Assembly: GCF_012396605.1 (NCBI RefSeq)
Contig: NZ_JAAXPW010000002.1
Location: forward strand, 124,001 to 188,000
Origin: Ureibacillus thermosphaericus
GTDB lineage: Bacteria > Bacillota > Bacilli > Bacillales_A > Planococcaceae
DNA: 64,000 nucleotides
Direction: 5' to 3'
This document shows, one piece after another, positions 1-9,450 of the stretch. The stretch's first letter is position 1, and the number at the start of each line of letters is the position of its first letter. A program made the translations under genes and the position numbers. Below the pieces are notes generated by a model that had not been told where the DNA came from, did not search any database, and saw only the letters and a list, made by a program, of their open reading frames with translations.

Positions 1-248
1 GTTGCAAACAATGCTACAATCGCCCCCAAAACGCCCCCGACCTCATAGCCAATGTATCCTGCCATTTTAATCGCAATCGGTCCAGGCAATGAATTTCCTA
101 ACGCCAATACTTCGCTGAACTCTGATGTATTCATCCATCCATACTTATCAACAACTTCATATTCAATTAACGGAATGGAAGCAGGCCCCCCTCCATATCC
201 TAAAATCCCTGGGTAGAAGAAGGCCAGAAATAATTGTATATAAATCAT
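1..248 (-). CDS. Half-size chromate transporter, partial (3' end outside window)
   Basis: The first 82 codons of a ChrA (CHR) family membrane protein are visible; the rest lies beyond base 1. The reading starts MIYIQLFLAFFYPGILGYGG and carries the family hallmarks: GGGPASIPL near residues 20-28, then a GNSLPGP motif and a GYIGY stretch. The ATG at 246-248 overlaps the TGA of the upstream transporter gene (ATGA), so the two are translationally coupled. In half-size CHR systems two paralogous halves form one chromate/sulfate-type exporter in the membrane. The arrangement resembles B. subtilis ywrA-ywrB. Family assignment is firm; substrate is inferred from the family. Confidence 0.88.
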   Translation of the reverse strand, partial: MIYIQLFLAFFYPGILGYGGGPASIPLIEYEVVDKYGWMNTSEFSEVLALGNSLPGPIAIKMAGYIGYEVGGVLGAIVALFA

Positions 249-799
249 TCTTTTCTCTCCTCTTTTTTGATTGGGAGAAGTAGTGCAATCAGAAGCAATC
301 CTGCGATGATGATGCCTGGATGAAGCTTCAGAATCAGCATTCCAACGATTGAAACGCACAAAATAATGCCTCCGACTTTCCACCCAAGAGACTTATGAGA
401 TTTTTTAAGAAAATCCCAAGTGAGTACTCCAAGCATTACGGCTACAATTGGAATAACTCCATTCGACATTCCTTTTACAAAATCAAAATCTTTAAATTGT
501 TTGAGTGTGGCAAGGAAAAGAATCATTAATATAACCGATGGGAGAATAGCAGCGATTAAAGCATTGATTAAACCTAGCCATCCACCTACTCGATAACCAA
601 TATATCCAGCCATTTTTGTAATAATGGGGCCAGGTAAAGTATTGCCTATTGCTAACACATCCGCAAATTCTTCATCGGTCATCATTTGAAAGGTATCCAC
701 TACTTCTTTTTGAACAAGAGGGATAGTTGATGGCCCTCCACCAAATCCCAACATGCCAGAACGGAAAAAGGCAATAAATATATCTCTCTGCCTTGCCAT
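245..799 (-). CDS. Half-size chromate transporter (ChrA family)
   Basis: 184-residue CHR-family membrane protein, the normal size of a half-size (single-domain) chromate transporter. It shows FGGGPSTIPLVQKEVVD at residues 19-35, GNTLPGPIITKMAGYIGY around residues 52-69, then four to five hydrophobic segments. A good ribosome site (AAAGGGGG) precedes the ATG at 799. It is the first gene of a two-gene operon and overlaps the next half by ATGA. The paired halves are thought to sit in opposite membrane orientations and act together. The gamma-glutamyltransferase gene lies upstream on the same strand, as in the B. subtilis ywr region. Chromate as substrate is a family-level inference. Confidence 0.9.
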   Translation of the reverse strand: MARQRDIFIAFFRSGMLGFGGGPSTIPLVQKEVVDTFQMMTDEEFADVLAIGNTLPGPIITKMAGYIGYRVGGWLGLINALIAAILPSVILMILFLATLKQFKDFDFVKGMSNGVIPIVAVMLGVLTWDFLKKSHKSLGWKVGGIILCVSIVGMLILKLHPGIIIAGLLLIALLLPIKKEERKE

Positions 800-955
800 A
801 CTTTATCCCCCTTTATCGTAATGTAGGTAAAATTCTTATAGAATAGTATTTATATTTTTTATATACTTTATATCTTTCTCTCTATATATTTTACAAAAAT
901 TTCATATTTTGTGAATCAATTGTTATATTACGAACGAGAGGAATTAGAAAATTTT

Positions 956-2590
956 TTAATACCCAATGGCTATACCATCACCACGAGGATCTGCTCCTCC
1001 ATACTTCACTCCCTTTTCATCGATATATATCGCTCCTGCGTGTCCCATTAAATCCGAAAATTCTTCTACCACTTCCACCTCATGCCCAAATCGTTTCAAC
1101 TCCTTTTGCACATTTTTCGGAATACGACTTTCCACTTTTAATGTATTAGTGGTTGCTCCCCAAGTCCTGCCGTATAAAAATCGCGGAGCTTCGATAGCTT
1201 CCTGTACATTCATACCGTAATCGATAATGCGTGTTGCAAGGAGCGTTTGCGTTTGTGGCTGACCTTCTCCCCCCATAGTTCCGTAAATCAAGACTGGGCG
1301 ATTATCCTTCATCAGCATGGCAGAATTGAGCGTATGGAAGGAGCGTTTTCTCGGTTGTAAGGAATTTACGTGTTTGTCATCTAAAGAGAAGAAGCTGCCT
1401 CGATTTTGCAATAATACCCCTGTTCCTTTTGGAATAAAGGCGGAACCAAATTCATGATAAATGCTTTGAATGCAGGAAACAGCATTTCCTTTTTCATCCA
1501 CCACCGCAAACCAAACCGTATCCCCCTTTGGATCCATGGCAGGCAATGCCGTCGCATGGCAACTTTCTTTTATCTTTTCAGCAAAGCCAACTCCCCGCTC
1601 TTTACTGAGCAATTCGTTCAGCGGAATATGGTTGTATGTTGGATCAGTTAAATACTTGTCACGGTCTCGGAAGGCATGTTTGATGGCTTCTGCTAATAGG
1701 TGATAATACTGTGCAGAGCCTTCTTCAATCTCCGCTAAATTCAATTGATTTAAAATATTCAATATGGATAAAGACGCCAATCCTTGTGTATTTGGAGGAA
1801 GATTATAAGCCACAAAGTTACGATAAGGCACTGAAATGGGCTCCACTAAATCGCTCGTATGTTTTTGGAAATCCTCTTTTGTCAAAATGCCTCCGTGTTT
1901 CTGCAAGTCTTCCACCATACGTTCCGTCAATTCACTATCATAAAAATAGTCCGCGCCGTTTTGTGCAATGAGTTCCAATGTGTGTGCCAAATCTTCTTGA
2001 ATGAAGATATCTCCCACTTTGTAAGGCTTGCCATCCTTTAGAAAGATGCGAGAAAACTCTTCAAAACGATTTAATGCACGAAACGTTTGATCTTTTTCAT
2101 CCAAATTTACTTTCGTCCATGTGTGTTGGCTTGGAGTCACAGGAAATCCTTCCTTTGCATAGGCAATCGCTTGTTCAAGGAGCTTATGCCATGGCATGGT
2201 ACTTCCCATTTCATCTTGTCCGTATTGATATGCTACATTCCATCCCCGAACTGCACCGGGTACCGTAATAGCCGCAAGTGGACCGCGCGCAGGAATTGTT
2301 TCGTATCCTTTGGAGCGATAAAATTCAATGCTTGCCCTTTCGCCGGAACGACCACTTCCATTAATCGCTGTGATTACCCCGTTGTTTGCGTTATAAATGA
2401 GCCAAAAGTTATCTCCACCAATGCCATTCATGTGAGGATAAACAACGGCAATGGTTGAAGCCATTGCAATAGCAGCTTCAATTGCATTCCCTCCCTCTTT
2501 TAACACAGAAAGGCCTGCCTGTGATGCTAAGTAGTGTGGCGACGTCACCATCCCTTTCATTGCCATTGTCGTTGCTCTATATTGAACCAT
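956..2590 (-). CDS. Gamma-glutamyltransferase family protein (YwrD-like)
   Basis: 544-residue Ntn-hydrolase of the gamma-glutamyltranspeptidase family, which transfers or hydrolyses gamma-glutamyl groups (for example of glutathione). The nucleophile should be Thr358 in DPKGDTVWF, where the precursor is cut into two subunits. Downstream are the GSAFIPKGTGVLLQNR and YGTMGGEGQPQ blocks of the small subunit. No signal peptide is visible, so unlike secreted Ggt it is probably cytoplasmic; this and the length point to the YwrD subgroup. The start at 2590 has a strong site (GGGGGAAGGGG). It is about 160 bp upstream of the chromate transporter pair on the same strand. True substrate unknown. Confidence 0.85.
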   Translation of the reverse strand: MVQYRATTMAMKGMVTSPHYLASQAGLSVLKEGGNAIEAAIAMASTIAVVYPHMNGIGGDNFWLIYNANNGVITAINGSGRSGERASIEFYRSKGYETIPARGPLAAITVPGAVRGWNVAYQYGQDEMGSTMPWHKLLEQAIAYAKEGFPVTPSQHTWTKVNLDEKDQTFRALNRFEEFSRIFLKDGKPYKVGDIFIQEDLAHTLELIAQNGADYFYDSELTERMVEDLQKHGGILTKEDFQKHTSDLVEPISVPYRNFVAYNLPPNTQGLASLSILNILNQLNLAEIEEGSAQYYHLLAEAIKHAFRDRDKYLTDPTYNHIPLNELLSKERGVGFAEKIKESCHATALPAMDPKGDTVWFAVVDEKGNAVSCIQSIYHEFGSAFIPKGTGVLLQNRGSFFSLDDKHVNSLQPRKRSFHTLNSAMLMKDNRPVLIYGTMGGEGQPQTQTLLATRIIDYGMNVQEAIEAPRFLYGRTWGATTNTLKVESRIPKNVQKELKRFGHEVEVVEEFSDLMGHAGAIYIDEKGVKYGGADPRGDGIAIGY

Positions 2591-2846
2591 TCCCCTTCCC
2601 CCCTGTATAATCCATCAATCAATCTACATAATCTTCATTTTATTCTGTAAATTGAAAATGTAAAGAGTTTACAGTTTTTATTTTTGATTTCTTCAAAAAG
2701 AAGGAGATTTGCCCAAATAGTTTAAACCTTTAGTTAATTTATCGACAAACTGCAAGGATTTTTTGAAATTCATGAGTAATATATTAATAATGTCGAATCG
2801 CAATTCTAGTAAAGTTATTTAGTTACTAAGCGGGAGGTGTTAAATT

Positions 2847-3200
2847 TTGAAAAAAGTCCGTATGTTAATGATTTTGCTTATTTGTATTCTTCCCTTGACA
2901 GCATGTATACAAGAAATTCTTTTATTTACTGGGGAAAGCGATTATTGGAGTGTACGTTATGAAGTGAATAAAAGTGAAGTTTGCGGAAAATCAAGTGGAG
3001 CTATTAAATATATAGGCAATGAGCCAGTTCCCGAAAGTATAAAGTTCTCCATTGATAATTTAGAAGGAGATGTTTCACTAGAACCTGAAGGAGTATTCAG
3101 TTTACCTTTTGGATGTTCTAATGTGAGTAAAGAATCGGAAATTGAAGCTATAATAGAATGGGATGGCAAAACAGAAACCATTGCACTAGAGTTAAATTGA
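2847..3200 (+). CDS. Small lipoprotein, function unknown
   Basis: 117-residue protein with a type II signal peptide: basic start MKKVR, a hydrophobic run, and lipobox LPLTAC with the lipidation cysteine at residue 20. The mature part is acidic and beta-rich by eye. It has two further cysteines (46 and 90) that could form a disulfide outside the cell. The site GGGAGG precedes the ATG. It is monocistronic, with a terminator at 3235-3258. I do not recognise the family; the mature domain could be a small immunoglobulin-like or binding fold. Confidence 0.7.
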   Translation: MKKVRMLMILLICILPLTACIQEILLFTGESDYWSVRYEVNKSEVCGKSSGAIKYIGNEPVPESIKFSIDNLEGDVSLEPEGVFSLPFGCSNVSKESEIEAIIEWDGKTETIALELN

Positions 3201-3234
3201 TGAATAGATACGGGTTTAATCTCAACTTATCAAC

Positions 3235-3258
3235 AACGAGGGGACTTCTCCTCGTTTT
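3235..3258 (+). terminator. Terminator of the lipoprotein gene
   Basis: Inverted repeat AACGAGG / CCTCGTT with a short loop followed by a T run, 35 bases after the lipoprotein stop codon. Confidence 0.75.
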
Positions 3259-4060
3259 TCTCAATATTAAAGGGTCATTTAATGCCTTATTTACAATAGC
3301 AAAAGTAAGCGGCTTTTTCTTCACGAAGGCGAAATGAAGTCGAGATTTTCAAATAATAAACTTTCGTCCAACACCTACTTCCCCTCGTCAGATAATAAAG
3401 GAATAGCCACTTAACGGGGATAACGATTTGTCGCTACGAAAAAGTTCCTTCCCTCCAAAAAAGTTTTTATTCCAATAGAAAATCATATTTAGTTGTCTTT
3501 CAGATAGAATTCAACACCTTCTGTTTCATGTACCAAATCTTCGACATTCAAGGAAATTCCCCTCCCAAAATAAGACATTTCTCGGGAAATAATGCAACAT
3601 TTCATCTTTTCTAACGATTAATTATCTTCCGTTTTCTACATTTATATCTACAAAAAGATAGACCAGTCGAAACTAAAATTCGACTGGTCCATGCAATCTA
3701 TTCCTTCATTCATAACCACACGCAATTAAATATTTTAATAGATTCGCTTCAACTTTCAAAGTAATTATCATAAATTCATAAAAATTTATTTGAATTAACA
3801 CGTTCTTTAAAACAAGGGGGACGGACGAAAGTAGTTTCGCCGGTTTCTTCATAGGGATGTGCTTCAACTTTCACATTCAAAAGAGATTCAATTGAGTTTC
3901 TTACATCATGCACTTTATGCAATTATCGCCAAAACGCAACATATGCAACCTTCAATTTTTAGGGATTCATTTGATAGAACCATCAAGTGTCCACTTTGAA
4001 TTCGTACAATGTCGTTCACTTTATTACAAGATTATTTTAAAGGTATGTGTGTACGTAACT
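3259..4060. other. 800-base intergenic region with a hairpin and a small coding-like stretch
   Basis: No complete gene is recognisable. An inverted repeat GACCAGTCGAA / TTCGACTGGTC at 3661-3689 has a T-rich flank on the minus side and may terminate the aminotransferase transcript. On the minus strand 3776-3922 is an open stretch of about 48 codons. It includes the phrase VKVEAHPYEETGETTFVRPP but has no ribosome site; it may be a remnant or a very small gene. The 13-mer GCTTCAACTTTCA occurs twice (about 3747 and 3861). Confidence 0.4.
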
Positions 4061-5416
4061 TTATTTCAACTCTTTAATTGCTTTAGAAACGACTTTCACA
4101 ACTGTTTCAATATCTTCATCTGAAATATTTAATGGTGGTGCGATTGTTAATACGTTATTATAGCCTGCCACTGTTACGCCGTTCTTATTAATAATGACTC
4201 CGTTCTCTTTACTTTTCGCAATGACTTCATTCACTAGTTTTACATCAAGCGGCTCTTTTGTAGCTTGATCTTTCACAAGTTCAATTCCAATCAGCAATCC
4301 TTTTCCTCGCACATTGCCAACATACGGTGCATTTTTCAACTCATCTTGGAATGCTTTCAACATTTCAGCACCTTTTACCGCTGAACGTTCGAATAGATTT
4401 TCTTCTAGCATAATATCAATATTTTTAATCGCTACTGCACATGCTGCTGGATTTCCGCCGAACGTATTCACATGGCGGAAGAAATCATATTCTCCACTAT
4501 CTTTAAAGGCTTCATAAATTTCCCGTTTCACCGCAGTTGCTGATAAAGGTAGATAAGCACTCGTAATACCTTTTGCCATCGTAATGATATCTGGTTTAAC
4601 GCCGTAGTTCATAAAGCCAAATGGTTTTCCAGTGCGGCCGAATCCGCAAATCACTTCATCAACAATCATTAATGCTCCGTGCTTTTTACATACTGCTTCG
4701 ATTCCTTTTAAATAGTTTTCTGGAGGAATGAGGATGCCGCCCCCTGTAATAATTGGCTCTAAAATCATTGCCGCAATTGTTTCGCTAAACTCCCAAGTCA
4801 TGACTTTGTCGACTTCTTTTACACTTGGAATTTCAAGTGGGTCTGTATAATGATCTTCATTGTTGCGATAAGAATCAGGCGGTGTTACATGTATGAATCC
4901 CGGTGCTAAAGGCTCGTAACGGTATTTTCGTTCTGCTTGGCCAGTTGCTGCCAGTGAGCCCATAGAGTTCCCATGATAGGCACGGTAGCGGGAGACGATT
5001 TTCCAGCGGGATGACTCGCCTTTTTGATGGTGATATTGTCTTGCGATTTTAAAGGCTGTTTCATTTGCCTCAGAACCACTATTGGAGAAGAAAATGACAT
5101 AGTCATCGCCTAACAGCTCATTAATTTTTTCTGCTAACTCAATAGCTGGTGCATGGGAAAAGGATAGTGGCGTGTACGCATTTTTTATCATTTGATCATA
5201 TGCTGCTTTCGCTAACTCTTCCCGACCATATCCAACATTCACACACCAAAGCCCTGCCATCGCATCGATATACTCTTTTCCGTCCACATCAACAACTCTT
5301 GCGCCCGTTGATTTTTCAATTACAAAGGTTGCATTAGGGTTGTATGGTTTCATGGAGTGCCACACATATTTTTCATCTTTTGCCAACAACTCTTTCCCAG
5401 CATTTGTACTTAACAT
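4061..5416 (-). CDS. Class III aminotransferase (omega-amino acid/beta-alanine:pyruvate type)
   Basis: 451-residue PLP enzyme of fold type I, class III. The schiff-base lysine is K282 in MAKGITSAY, with D253 in IVDEVICGFGRTG contacting the pyridine nitrogen and SNSGSEANETA (residues 111-121) binding phosphate. The family moves the terminal amino group of omega-amino acids to pyruvate. Good site AGGAG nine bases before the ATG. With the nearby N-carbamoyl amidohydrolase and semialdehyde dehydrogenase, the likely step is beta-alanine or beta-aminoisobutyrate to malonate or methylmalonate semialdehyde. It is transcribed separately from the PucR gene upstream. The amino donor is inferred from context; GABA or taurine are alternatives. 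Confidence 0.85.
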   Translation of the reverse strand: MLSTNAGKELLAKDEKYVWHSMKPYNPNATFVIEKSTGARVVDVDGKEYIDAMAGLWCVNVGYGREELAKAAYDQMIKNAYTPLSFSHAPAIELAEKINELLGDDYVIFFSNSGSEANETAFKIARQYHHQKGESSRWKIVSRYRAYHGNSMGSLAATGQAERKYRYEPLAPGFIHVTPPDSYRNNEDHYTDPLEIPSVKEVDKVMTWEFSETIAAMILEPIITGGGILIPPENYLKGIEAVCKKHGALMIVDEVICGFGRTGKPFGFMNYGVKPDIITMAKGITSAYLPLSATAVKREIYEAFKDSGEYDFFRHVNTFGGNPAACAVAIKNIDIMLEENLFERSAVKGAEMLKAFQDELKNAPYVGNVRGKGLLIGIELVKDQATKEPLDVKLVNEVIAKSKENGVIINKNGVTVAGYNNVLTIAPPLNISDEDIETVVKVVSKAIKELK

Positions 5417-5794
5417 TTCATCACGCTCCTATTCATTACTTTCATCATTCCGCTTACAAAAGAAACCCTTTTCAAAAATCAATAGAATGCTAGCTAGAAA
5501 GGCACTTGTTGTATGTATATTATGAATGGGAAGTAGGTGTTTTTCATTGAACAAAACGTTAAATAAAATTCAAAATATTGTACAAAACGTAAAAATAACT
5601 CCCCTCCGCTCTTGTCGTAAAAGGCTTTTCAAAAAATGTAAAAAGCCGACCAAAAAATGTAAAACTTTTTGGTCAGGCTCAAATCTTATCAATAAATATC
5701 TTTTTTAATCTCTCCCACCAATGGTCACACTCGTCGCAATATATCTGCGACGAAAGCAGAGCGAGCCATAAAAGAGACCCATCAAAATGACTTT
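5417..5794. other. Intergenic region between aminotransferase and pucR-like gene
   Basis: Contains the terminator-like hairpin 5644-5679 and a second inverted repeat TCGTCGCA / TGCGACGA around 5731-5753. The part nearest 5417 must carry the aminotransferase promoter. No coding sequence is convincing. Confidence 0.5.
5644..5679 (-). terminator. Terminator of pucR-like gene, shared GCCTGACC hairpin motif
   Basis: Read on the minus strand: AGCCTGACCAAAAAG, loop, then TTTGGTCGGCT and a T run. The motif TTTGAGCCTGACCAAAA recurs at 26607-26623, so the hairpin belongs to a repeat pair rather than being unique. Confidence 0.7.
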
Positions 5795-7381
5795 TCATGC
5801 GCTCCCTTTCTTCATCGGCACTAAAAACTTTCTTGCAAGCAGCATAAATTCTAATGCAAGCCTTTTTTCACCATTCATAAAATCTTCCCCTAGTAAACTT
5901 TCTATCTTTCGAATGCGGTGATACAACGTTTGCCGTACTATATATAACCTTCTTGCGGTTTCCTGTTTCGAACCATTCGTTTGCAAATACACTTCTAACG
6001 TTTCAAGCAATTGGCCATTGTTCTTTTCATCAAACTCAATTAACGGTTGCAAATAATCTTCTACCATTTGCTCTAAATCTACATGTTTTTGCAAATTATA
6101 AATCAATCGGAATAAATGCAAATCATCATAAAATTGAGCAGGTGTCCCTACTTTTCTTTTAATATATAACGTATCCAACGCCGTCTGAAAGCTATCATGC
6201 ATGCAATGTAGATCATTGGTGATTTTTCCTACAGCAAATTGGAAAGAAGATGGATGAATTTTCGCTAACACTTCAGAATTTCCCAGTTTGCTCAGGGCTT
6301 CTTTCATTCGATCTTTCATTGAAACTTCTCTTTTATTTAACAAGATAAAAATAATATACTTTTTCTTTTCTATAATTAATGTTAAAAATCCGTACTGTTC
6401 GAAAATAGACCGCCCTAACAATTTGTAGTAAGTAATATCAAGTTTCTGCTGTGAGAAAGATTCATTAAATTGGGTGATAAATACCGCTCCGCCTTGTAAA
6501 GAAAGGCTTGGCCATTGCGAAAATAGGTAGTGATGAATTTCATCCTTTGAATGCTTCCCTTCAATCCATCCCTCTATCCAGTGAGCGTCTTCCATTCCCT
6601 TTTTCTCTTCCACATATAATTTTCGAATAAAAAGTTGGCCAAGGGCAGTCGCTGTTCTGTCCAAAATGAGTGTTTCAAATTCAGTTATAGAAGCTTTCTC
6701 TTCTACTAACATCACTTCTGCATATTTATGTTCAAATAGATGGATAGGTTGCACGAGTAGTTTTTGAACATATGATTCTTCTTCTAGCTTTTGTAACAAA
6801 CAAGCTTTTTGTTTTTTTGAAGTGTTTGGATATAAAATGGGTTCTTGTCCATCGATTTTCAAGACAAGTGGTTTTTCTAAATATTTATAAGTAATTTTTA
6901 AGATTTCTTCCGGTTGCTGTGCGTACAATGTTTCTTTATTCAACATTTCGGAATAGCTCTCTAGCTTTGAAACCATCGCATATTGCCTATTAATAATGAG
7001 GGAATGCAGTTCTTGAGTAATTTCTATAAAGGCCACTTCTTCTTTAAAAACAATGATAGGAAAGGCATGCTTATCTGCAAGTTGAACCACTTCATAAGGC
7101 ACTTGTTGAATATATTGCCCATATTCAATACAAAGAGCCGCGCAATTGGATTCAATTAGCCCTTTTACAAAATGTAAAAATTTATCTACATCATTTTGGA
7201 TGCCCAGTCCAGTTGTTAATACAAGCTCATTGCCTTTTACAAAGTTTTCAACATTGACAATTTCTATAATATGTACCCACTTTATGACATTGTGTAAACC
7301 CAATCTTCCTGCAATCACTTCCGCCTTTTGAAAATGTTTGTTGTGCAAAATATCTTGAACTTGCATGGAATAATGATTCAA
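5795..7381 (-). CDS. PucR-family transcriptional regulator
   Basis: 528 residues with the two-part PucR layout. The N-terminal PucR domain (about residues 5-125) begins QVQDILH and contains GNELVLTTGLGI. The C-terminal PucR-type helix-turn-helix (about 460-520) contains NGSKQETARRLYIVRQTLYHRIRKIE written here in part: QETARRLYIVRQTLYHR. PucR relatives activate purine or other nitrogen catabolism genes in response to a pathway ligand. Start is TTG at 7381, eight bases after AAGGAGG. It lies divergent from the amidohydrolase-symporter-hydrolase operon, which it probably controls. The inducer is not evident from sequence. Confidence 0.85.
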   Translation of the reverse strand: MNHYSMQVQDILHNKHFQKAEVIAGRLGLHNVIKWVHIIEIVNVENFVKGNELVLTTGLGIQNDVDKFLHFVKGLIESNCAALCIEYGQYIQQVPYEVVQLADKHAFPIIVFKEEVAFIEITQELHSLIINRQYAMVSKLESYSEMLNKETLYAQQPEEILKITYKYLEKPLVLKIDGQEPILYPNTSKKQKACLLQKLEEESYVQKLLVQPIHLFEHKYAEVMLVEEKASITEFETLILDRTATALGQLFIRKLYVEEKKGMEDAHWIEGWIEGKHSKDEIHHYLFSQWPSLSLQGGAVFITQFNESFSQQKLDITYYKLLGRSIFEQYGFLTLIIEKKKYIIFILLNKREVSMKDRMKEALSKLGNSEVLAKIHPSSFQFAVGKITNDLHCMHDSFQTALDTLYIKRKVGTPAQFYDDLHLFRLIYNLQKHVDLEQMVEDYLQPLIEFDEKNNGQLLETLEVYLQTNGSKQETARRLYIVRQTLYHRIRKIESLLGEDFMNGEKRLALEFMLLARKFLVPMKKGSA

Positions 7382-7562
7382 TCGCTATCCCTCCTTATTT
7401 ATTTATATTGTTAATACATTGTCTGATAGAACAAAACTAACAAATTTTCAGTATAATAGAGAAATAATATAACTTTTTGTAGTTACGATATGTATAATCA
7501 TACTTGAAAGTATTTAACAAAGTGTCTATATTTTTCTGAATTTTATAAATGTTAAATTTATT

Positions 7563-7606
7563 ATACCTATACACTAATCCCTTTCTAGGTGTATAGGTAT
7601 TTTTTG
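7563..7606 (+). promoter_or_regulatory. Terminator-like leader hairpin or operator before the amidohydrolase operon
   Basis: Perfect 12-bp arms ATACCTATACAC (7563-7574) and GTGTATAGGTAT (7589-7600) with a 14-base loop, then six further T residues. The ribosome site AAGGGG follows at once and the ATG is at 7623. A terminator inside the leader suggests attenuation; the arms could also be a dimer-binding operator. Not a riboswitch class I recognise. Confidence 0.55.
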
Positions 7607-7622
7607 TATAAGGGGTGAATGT

Positions 7623-9263
7623 ATGTTTTTTGCAGATTATGTATTTTATGATGGAGAAGTAATCACAGTAGATCGGTTTGATTCAGTCGTTGATTGTGTT
7701 TGTGTAAAAGGAAGAAAAATTCTTGCAACAGGTGAATACAATTCTCTCCAACACTTGATAGGTCCAAATACAAAACGGATTCGTTTAAATGGAAGATCTC
7801 TTCTTCCAGGGTTTAATGATGCCCATTTACATCTTGTTTTATATGGAGTAAATCAACTAGCCATCAATTGCAAAGAATCTGGAATGGACTCCTTAGAAGC
7901 CATTCTTCATGCCTTATCAGAAAAGGCGAAAAGCACTCCCCCCGGAAGATGGATTCGAGCATGGGGATTTAATGAAAGAAAAGTAACAGAACAGCGCTAC
8001 CCTACACTGGAGGAATTAGATGCCATCTCAACAGAACACCCTATTATCATTACTAGAACATGTGGCCACATTTCCGTTGTCAATAGCAAAGCATTGAAAC
8101 TTGCAAATATTGATCAACACACACCTAATCCTCAAGGAGGTATCATTGAAAAAGATCAAAACGGCCATTTTACTGGTCGACTTATTGAAGCAGCAAATAT
8201 GGAAATGAATCAAGTTGCCAGCTATACGGAAGAAGAGTTGTTAAAAGCGATTGAAATTGCCAATCGGGATTTTTTAGCAGCTGGCATAACAAGTGTTGGT
8301 GAAGCTGGAGCGTTTAATGCGGATAGTTTTCGAGCACTCCAAATTGCGAGTCAACAAGGCTTGTTGCAATTACGAATATATGCATTATTAGGTTCATTAG
8401 TTGATTCAAAAGACTTTCTAAAGAAAATCATAGCCTCTGGAACGCTCACTGGGACAGGCAATGAATGGTTCAAATTAGGACCCGTTAAATTATTTTTGGA
8501 TGGTAGCAGCACTGGCCCAACCATTGCAACGCGTGAAGGATATACAAGTGATCCAGCAAATCATGGCATTCTCTATTACTCTGAAGAAGAGATTTATAAC
8601 ATTTTAGGACATGCTCATAAACTGGGGTATCAAATTACCGTACATGCTCAAGGAGATAAGGCAATTGAAATGTATTTGAATGTTGTTGAGCGAGCATTGA
8701 AAGAACACCCGCGAAAAGATCATCGCCATCGTATTGAACATGCTGGCATTTCGACTCCAGATTTGCAAAAGCGAATAAAGGAACTAGGCTTGATTCCTGT
8801 TCCAAATCCGCCATTCCATTATGAGTTTGGTGAATCGTATATCCACAATTACGGAGAGCGAGTTCGTTACATGTACCCCGCTCGAGATTTCATTGATCAA
8901 GGCATTCTGGCAGCAGCTGGTTCAGACTCCCCTGTTACAGACTACAATCCTTTAATTGGAATTCATACAGCAGTGAATCGTAAAACGAGCGAAGGGACGC
9001 CGATTGGAGAAAATCAATCCATCAACGTTTTAGAAGCAATCAGAATGTATACTTACAACGGTGCTTATGCCTCCTTTGAAGAGCACATAAAAGGTAGCAT
9101 CGAACCAGGAAAACTTGCTGATCTCGTTGTGCTAAATGATAGCATTTTGAATATTCATCCTCATCACATTAAAGATTTACAAGTGGATTTAACAATGATT
9201 GATGGAAACATTCTTTATCAGAGAAAGGATTCAAAGGAGGTAGGATTCTATGAAGTACATTAA
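7623..9263 (+). CDS. Metal-dependent amidohydrolase, YtcJ-like (amidohydrolase 3 family)
   Basis: 546-residue TIM-barrel hydrolase. Metal ligands visible: the HxH of GFNDAHLH after strand 1, His in TVHAQGDKA, His in RIEHAG, and the catalytic Asp in AAGSDSPVTD. The family (YtcJ, N-substituted formamide deformylase and relatives) cleaves amide or formamide bonds in cyclic or N-acyl compounds. First gene of a plus-strand operon: it overlaps the small membrane gene by 14 bases, then symporter and M20 hydrolase follow. It could supply the first hydrolytic step that opens or deacylates the imported substrate before the carbamoyl amidohydrolase acts. Exact substrate unknown. Confidence 0.85.
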   Translation: MFFADYVFYDGEVITVDRFDSVVDCVCVKGRKILATGEYNSLQHLIGPNTKRIRLNGRSLLPGFNDAHLHLVLYGVNQLAINCKESGMDSLEAILHALSEKAKSTPPGRWIRAWGFNERKVTEQRYPTLEELDAISTEHPIIITRTCGHISVVNSKALKLANIDQHTPNPQGGIIEKDQNGHFTGRLIEAANMEMNQVASYTEEELLKAIEIANRDFLAAGITSVGEAGAFNADSFRALQIASQQGLLQLRIYALLGSLVDSKDFLKKIIASGTLTGTGNEWFKLGPVKLFLDGSSTGPTIATREGYTSDPANHGILYYSEEEIYNILGHAHKLGYQITVHAQGDKAIEMYLNVVERALKEHPRKDHRHRIEHAGISTPDLQKRIKELGLIPVPNPPFHYEFGESYIHNYGERVRYMYPARDFIDQGILAAAGSDSPVTDYNPLIGIHTAVNRKTSEGTPIGENQSINVLEAIRMYTYNGAYASFEEHIKGSIEPGKLADLVVLNDSILNIHPHHIKDLQVDLTMIDGNILYQRKDSKEVGFYEVH

Positions 9264-9450
9264 ATTGTTGCTGATTATTCCTTTTATTGGGATGATTGTC
9301 TGTCTCCCAATGGTGAATCGCATTGAACCTTATGTATTTGGCTTGCCTTTTTTATTATTTTGGATTGTGTTTTGGATGATTCTTTCATCAGTCATCATGG
9401 CCATTATTTATCGATTTGATCCAGATAATAAGGAAGGTGAAGCTGAATGA
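9250..9450 (+). CDS. Small membrane subunit of a sodium:solute symporter (DUF3311-like)
   Basis: 66 residues with two hydrophobic helices (about 4-22 and 30-53) and a short acidic tail. Good site AAAGGAGG precedes the ATG. It overlaps the upstream amidohydrolase by 14 bases and the downstream symporter by four (ATGA). Short proteins of this DUF3311 type are regularly encoded just upstream of SSS symporters and are thought to be accessory subunits. Function is inferred from position. Confidence 0.75.
   Translation: MKYIKLLLIIPFIGMIVCLPMVNRIEPYVFGLPFLLFWIVFWMILSSVIMAIIYRFDPDNKEGEAE

Noticed and set aside
7563-7600. CstR operator (ATACC...GGTAT) before the amidohydrolase gene
   Set aside because: The half-sites are 28 bases apart rather than six and form a hairpin with a T run.
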